This document shows positions 61,106 to 64,000 of a stretch of DNA of 64,000 bases, one piece after another. Location: positions 1 through 64,000 of the forward strand of contig CAYUXI010000001.1 of the NCBI GenBank assembly GCA_964448855.1, given 5' to 3'. Numbering within the stretch: position 1 is the first letter of the stretch; every line of letters begins with the position of its first letter. A program made the position numbers and the translations under genes. This DNA comes from QAMX01 sp964448855 (GTDB taxonomy: Bacteria > Bacillota > Clostridia > Oscillospirales > QAMX01). The notes under the pieces were generated by a model. The model was not told where the DNA came from and did no database searches. It saw nothing but the letters and a program-made list of their open reading frames with translations.

Positions 61106-61172
61106 CAATTCATCCCCTGAATCTGACAATTCGTCCCCAAAATCATCCGGGGACGATTTTTTGTGCTATGAT
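61106..61172 (+). promoter_or_regulatory. Exporter promoter with a LytTR-type direct repeat
   Basis: CAATTCATCCCC (61106-61117) and CAATTCGTCCCC (61127-61138) are 12-bp direct repeats whose starts are 21 bp apart, two helical turns, the spacing LytTR regulators use. Downstream is an extended -10, TGCTATGAT (61164-61172), with no good -35. This is the layout of an activator-dependent promoter. Control by the adjacent regulator is inferred. Confidence 0.55.
61131..61162 (+). terminator. Terminator after the kinase gene
   Basis: An 8-bp stem (61131-61138 and 61149-61156, 10-nt loop) followed by six Ts. Its left arm is also part of the second direct repeat. Confidence 0.75.
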
Positions 61173-61200
61173 ATGCACAGAAAGGACGGTGGCTTTCGTG

Positions 61201-63048
61201 ATGAAAAGCAAAACCAAAACGGAAAAAAAGCCCAAGCCCAAATACAACATGGGTCAGAACTCGTGCTACATGATCAAACTGGCCTGGACAAGCGGGGAGA
61301 AAAAGGTGATTGTGCTCAGCTTGCTCTCAGCTTTTACGGCTGTTGCAATGAATCTGATCAATCTGTATGTTTCTCCTACGATCCTCTCTGTGGTGGAACG
61401 AAAGGCTTCTGTGACCGAACTGATTGGGACGATCGCGGCGTTCGTCACTGCGTTGATGCTTGTTTCAGCAGCTTCCTCATATGTGAACGCGAACACCCTG
61501 TACGGAAGAATCAGCGTTCGTCAGGAAATCATTGCTCAGCTGAATAAAAAGGCGGCAACAACTTCTTACCCCAATATCAACGATGAAAAATTCAAAGAGC
61601 TGCAAATGAAGGCACAGATGTCAATCAACTCGAACCGAGCAGCAACCGAAGCGATCTGGAAGACGCTCACCAATTTAACGACCAACATCATCGGCTTTGT
61701 CTTCTATGTCGTTCTGATGTCATCGATTCAGCCGCTTTTGTTGGTTGCAATCCTTGTCACAACGGTTCTCTCCTATTTTGTAAGTAATCATCTGAACAAG
61801 TGGGGATACCGTCATCGAGAGGAGGAATCCGAACACACGACTCGAATTTATTACCTCGACCGTTGCTCAAGTGACCTGGCGCTTGCCAAGGATATTCGTA
61901 TTTTCGGTTTGCGCCCTTGGCTCGATGAACTGTATGCGAAAGGCATGGCAGCATACACGGCTTTTCAGAGCAAGGCACAAGGCGTTTATTTATGGGCAAG
62001 AATCGTTGATCTTGTCCTCACGTTTCTCCGCAATGCATTTTGCTACGCTTATCTGATCGGTCTGGTTCTCGGTGACAGAATCGGTGTGTCGGACTTCCTG
62101 CTGTACTTCAGCGCAGTCGGCGGCTTTACCGCTTGGGTAGCGGGGATTCTCGGCGGGCTGAACACGCTCCATACGCAATCCCTTGATATTTCCTCTACCC
62201 GCGAATGCCTGGAATATCCCGAACCGTTCCAGTTTGAAAATGGTGAACATATCGAAGCCGAAGCAGATAAGCGCTACGAAATCCGACTCGAAAACGTGTC
62301 CTTCCGCTATCCCGGTGCGGACCAGAATACACTCACCAACATCAATCTGACCCTCCATCCCGGAGAAAAGCTCGCTGTGGTTGGCTTGAACGGTGCCGGT
62401 AAGACAACACTGATTAAGCTGATCTGCGGCTTCCTGGATCCGACCGAGGGGCGCATTCTCCTCGACGGAAAGGACATTCGCGATTACAACCGCAGAGACT
62501 ACTACAAGATGTTCTCGGCGGTGTTCCAGGAGTTCTCGCTCCTTGCCGGTACGATTGCGACGAACATCGCACAGGACAGTGTTGATATTGATATGGAGCG
62601 CGTCAAGGACTGCGTGGAGAAAGCCGGACTTCGCAAGAAAATCGAATCTCTGACGGACGGCTATGAAACCTATCTGAACCGAGAGGTTTTTGAAGATGCG
62701 ATTCTCCTTTCGGGCGGCGAAACGCAGCGTCTCATGCTTGCGCGTGCGCTTTACAAGAACGCACCGTTTATTGTACTGGACGAACCGACGGCGGCACTGG
62801 ATCCGATTGCTGAGTCGGAAATGTATCAGAAGTACAATGCAATGACAAGCGGCAAATCCTCGATCTACATTTCTCACCGCCTTGCCTCCACTCGCTTCTG
62901 CGACCGCATCATTCTGATCACAGACGGCGGCATTGGTGAGGAAGGAACGCACGAGGAATTATTACAAGCAGGCGGCAAATACGCCGAGCTTTATGAGGTT
63001 CAGAGCAAATACTACAGGGAAGGGGAGAACGAACATGAAGAAAACTGA
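61201..63048 (+). CDS. ABC exporter subunit 1 (permease-ATPase fusion)
   Basis: The 615-residue protein starts with a Lys-rich tail, then about six membrane helices (residues ~35-335) and an ATPase domain. Motifs are Walker A GLNGAGKTT, Q-loop VFQEFSLLAGTI, signature LLSGGETQRLMLARAL, Walker B FIVLDEPTAALDP and the His switch YISHRLAST. It likely pairs with the product of the next gene, whose start overlaps its end by 14 bp. Together with the regulator and kinase this forms a signal-responsive exporter module. Cargo is unknown; peptides or antimicrobials are typical for LytTR-linked exporters. By eye its GC content is lower than that of the core genes. ATG 61201 is used. Confidence 0.92.
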   Translation: MKSKTKTEKKPKPKYNMGQNSCYMIKLAWTSGEKKVIVLSLLSAFTAVAMNLINLYVSPTILSVVERKASVTELIGTIAAFVTALMLVSAASSYVNANTLYGRISVRQEIIAQLNKKAATTSYPNINDEKFKELQMKAQMSINSNRAATEAIWKTLTNLTTNIIGFVFYVVLMSSIQPLLLVAILVTTVLSYFVSNHLNKWGYRHREEESEHTTRIYYLDRCSSDLALAKDIRIFGLRPWLDELYAKGMAAYTAFQSKAQGVYLWARIVDLVLTFLRNAFCYAYLIGLVLGDRIGVSDFLLYFSAVGGFTAWVAGILGGLNTLHTQSLDISSTRECLEYPEPFQFENGEHIEAEADKRYEIRLENVSFRYPGADQNTLTNINLTLHPGEKLAVVGLNGAGKTTLIKLICGFLDPTEGRILLDGKDIRDYNRRDYYKMFSAVFQEFSLLAGTIATNIAQDSVDIDMERVKDCVEKAGLRKKIESLTDGYETYLNREVFEDAILLSGGETQRLMLARALYKNAPFIVLDEPTAALDPIAESEMYQKYNAMTSGKSSIYISHRLASTRFCDRIILITDGGIGEEGTHEELLQAGGKYAELYEVQSKYYREGENEHEEN

Positions 63049-64000
63049 AAAACGGGTAGCCTTGAGCAGAGCGTTTCGGGAGAACAGCCGAGCAATGAAG
63101 CTCCTGTATGAGCACGAGCCGCAAATGGTTCTTTCGTATTTTATCAGCATTGTTTGGGACGCTCTCACGCCCTACGTTGGCATTTTTCTCTCCGCACTTG
63201 TGATCGACGAGCTTGTGGGCAACAGAGATGTGCAGCGGCTTCAAATGCTCGTAATGATCACACTGGTTTCTGCTGCGATGATCGCTTTGGGGACGGCACT
63301 TCTCAATAAATGGAAGAACACGCAAAGCACAGGTGAGTGGTTGAAGATTGAGCATATCGTTTCCGAAAAAATGCTCGATACCGATTACGTGAATCTCGAT
63401 GCTACGCATACGGCCGAAATGCTGTCATCCATCCGACAGAACTTTAACGGCGGTGGCTGGGGTCTTGGCAAAGTGCTGGAATGCAGCGGTCGGCTTTGCT
63501 CCTCTGTTTTCACACTGCTTGGTGGTCTGGCCCTTACGGTTTCACTGTTCGTGATGAAAGTTCCGTCTGACGCAGGTTCTTTGACGATACTGAATCACCC
63601 ACTGGTCGTTCTCGGTGTGATCATCCTTATGGTAGCGGTTACCTTGATTGCCCCGATGCTCAATAATCGGGCAGGCAGCTATTATGCCAAACACGCAGGT
63701 GACCACAATCTCGGCAACCGTCTGTTCGGCTTCTTCGGTTTTCTTGGCTATTACAGCACCCTTGCAACCGATGTGAGAATGTATCGCCAGGATCAGATCT
63801 GCGACAGATACAACCGCAATAAAAAAGATACGTTCGGTTCCGATGGCCTGTTTGCGCACTATGCTATGGGGCCGATGGGATTGTACCATGCTGCCTCTAC
63901 AGCAGTTTCCGTAATCTTTACGGGAATTGTCTATGCCTTTGTCTGCCTCAAGGCGTTGGCCGGTACATTTGGACTGGGCTCGGTAACCCAGTACGTTGCA
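63035..64000 (+). CDS. ABC exporter subunit 2 (partial, cut by the window end)
   Basis: The frame opens at ATG 63035 behind GGGGAG and stays open to the last base (322 codons). The visible part holds hydrophobic helices such as LVMITLVSAAMIALGTALL and LVVLGVIILMVAVTLIAPML, with cytoplasmic loops like NRLFGFFGFLGYYSTLATDVRMYRQDQICDRYN that match the membrane domain of ABC exporters. The ATPase domain must lie beyond the window. It overlaps subunit 1 by 14 bp, so the two are made together and probably form a heterodimer. Confidence 0.88.
   Translation, partial: MKKTEKRVALSRAFRENSRAMKLLYEHEPQMVLSYFISIVWDALTPYVGIFLSALVIDELVGNRDVQRLQMLVMITLVSAAMIALGTALLNKWKNTQSTGEWLKIEHIVSEKMLDTDYVNLDATHTAEMLSSIRQNFNGGGWGLGKVLECSGRLCSSVFTLLGGLALTVSLFVMKVPSDAGSLTILNHPLVVLGVIILMVAVTLIAPMLNNRAGSYYAKHAGDHNLGNRLFGFFGFLGYYSTLATDVRMYRQDQICDRYNRNKKDTFGSDGLFAHYAMGPMGLYHAASTAVSVIFTGIVYAFVCLKALAGTFGLGSVTQYVA

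Noticed and set aside
1..64000. Mobile elements, prophage, restriction-modification, toxin-antitoxin or CRISPR loci.
   Set aside because: No transposase, integrase, terminase, methylase or Cas motif and no terminal repeats were seen in either strand.

Overview
The window reads as chromosomal DNA of a spore-forming member of the Clostridia, most like the Oscillospirales/Ruminococcaceae-type lineages. This rests on (i) sporulation genes (spoIIID, yabP, yabQ, a SpoVB/MurJ-like flippase), (ii) gene orders shared with Bacillus subtilis and clostridia (flippase-mazG-HU-rqcP-yabP-yabQ-divIC-S1; rplU-prp-rpmA-obg; recJ-rel-dtd), (iii) two T-box leaders, (iv) an L27 with the Prp-cleaved N-terminal extension, and (v) many consensus TTGACA-17-TATAAT promoters. 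By eye the GC content is in the mid-to-high fifties, which explains the many long antisense open frames. I saw no transposase, prophage, CRISPR array, rRNA or replication origin. One tRNA gene (Gly-GCC) is present.

Layout. 1-5.9 kb, minus strand: copper-efflux ATPase with a copZ-like domain fused at its C terminus, its CsoR repressor with a twin-palindrome operator, a beta-helix lipoprotein, tcdA overlapping an orphan ABC ATPase. 5.9-9.5 kb: metK (minus) divergent from a radical-SAM/DUF4130 DNA-repair pair whose promoter is covered by LexA-like boxes. 9.5-11.1 kb: two lipoproteins (DUF4358-like and SGNH hydrolase). 11.2-14.9 kb: nrdR, xseB, ispA and a duplicated alpha/beta-hydrolase. 14.9-17.5 kb: an ABC-2 exporter operon. 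17.7-22.9 kb: a TSCPD protein, asnS, an ECF S component, an aspartate-aminotransferase-like enzyme, purB. 22.9-24.5 kb: two zinc-ribbon membrane proteins of mirror-image architecture. 24.5-26.6 kb: spoIIID and a GDPD-PHP fusion.

26.6-33 kb: T-box-controlled ileS, an SGNH esterase, a GH36 alpha-galactosidase. 33-39 kb: tRNA-Gly, a phosphoribosyltransferase, an ABC exporter, gdhA, and T-box-controlled tyrS on the minus strand. 39-49.3 kb: a long plus-strand run recJ-rel-dtd-MFS-MBL-hemZ-zinc ribbon protein-amidohydrolase. 49.3-53.9 kb: the sporulation/division/ribosome-rescue cluster. 54.2-58.7 kb: lgt, folD, the L21 leader and rplU-prp-rpmA-obg. 58.8-64 kb: an acyl-ACP thioesterase, then a LytTR response regulator, an unusually short cytosolic GHKL kinase and two ABC exporter subunits (the second cut by the window edge).

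Most of the window is housekeeping. The parts most worth a second look are the LexA-box-flanked radical-SAM/DUF4130 pair, the regulator-kinase-exporter module with a LytTR-type direct repeat placed just upstream of an extended -10, the copA-copZ fusion that keeps an internal ribosome-binding site, the mirror-image zinc-ribbon pair, the GDPD-PHP fusion, and an orphan minus-strand terminator in an otherwise empty gap at 53.9-54.2 kb. No clearly unprecedented multi-gene system could be shown from sequence alone.
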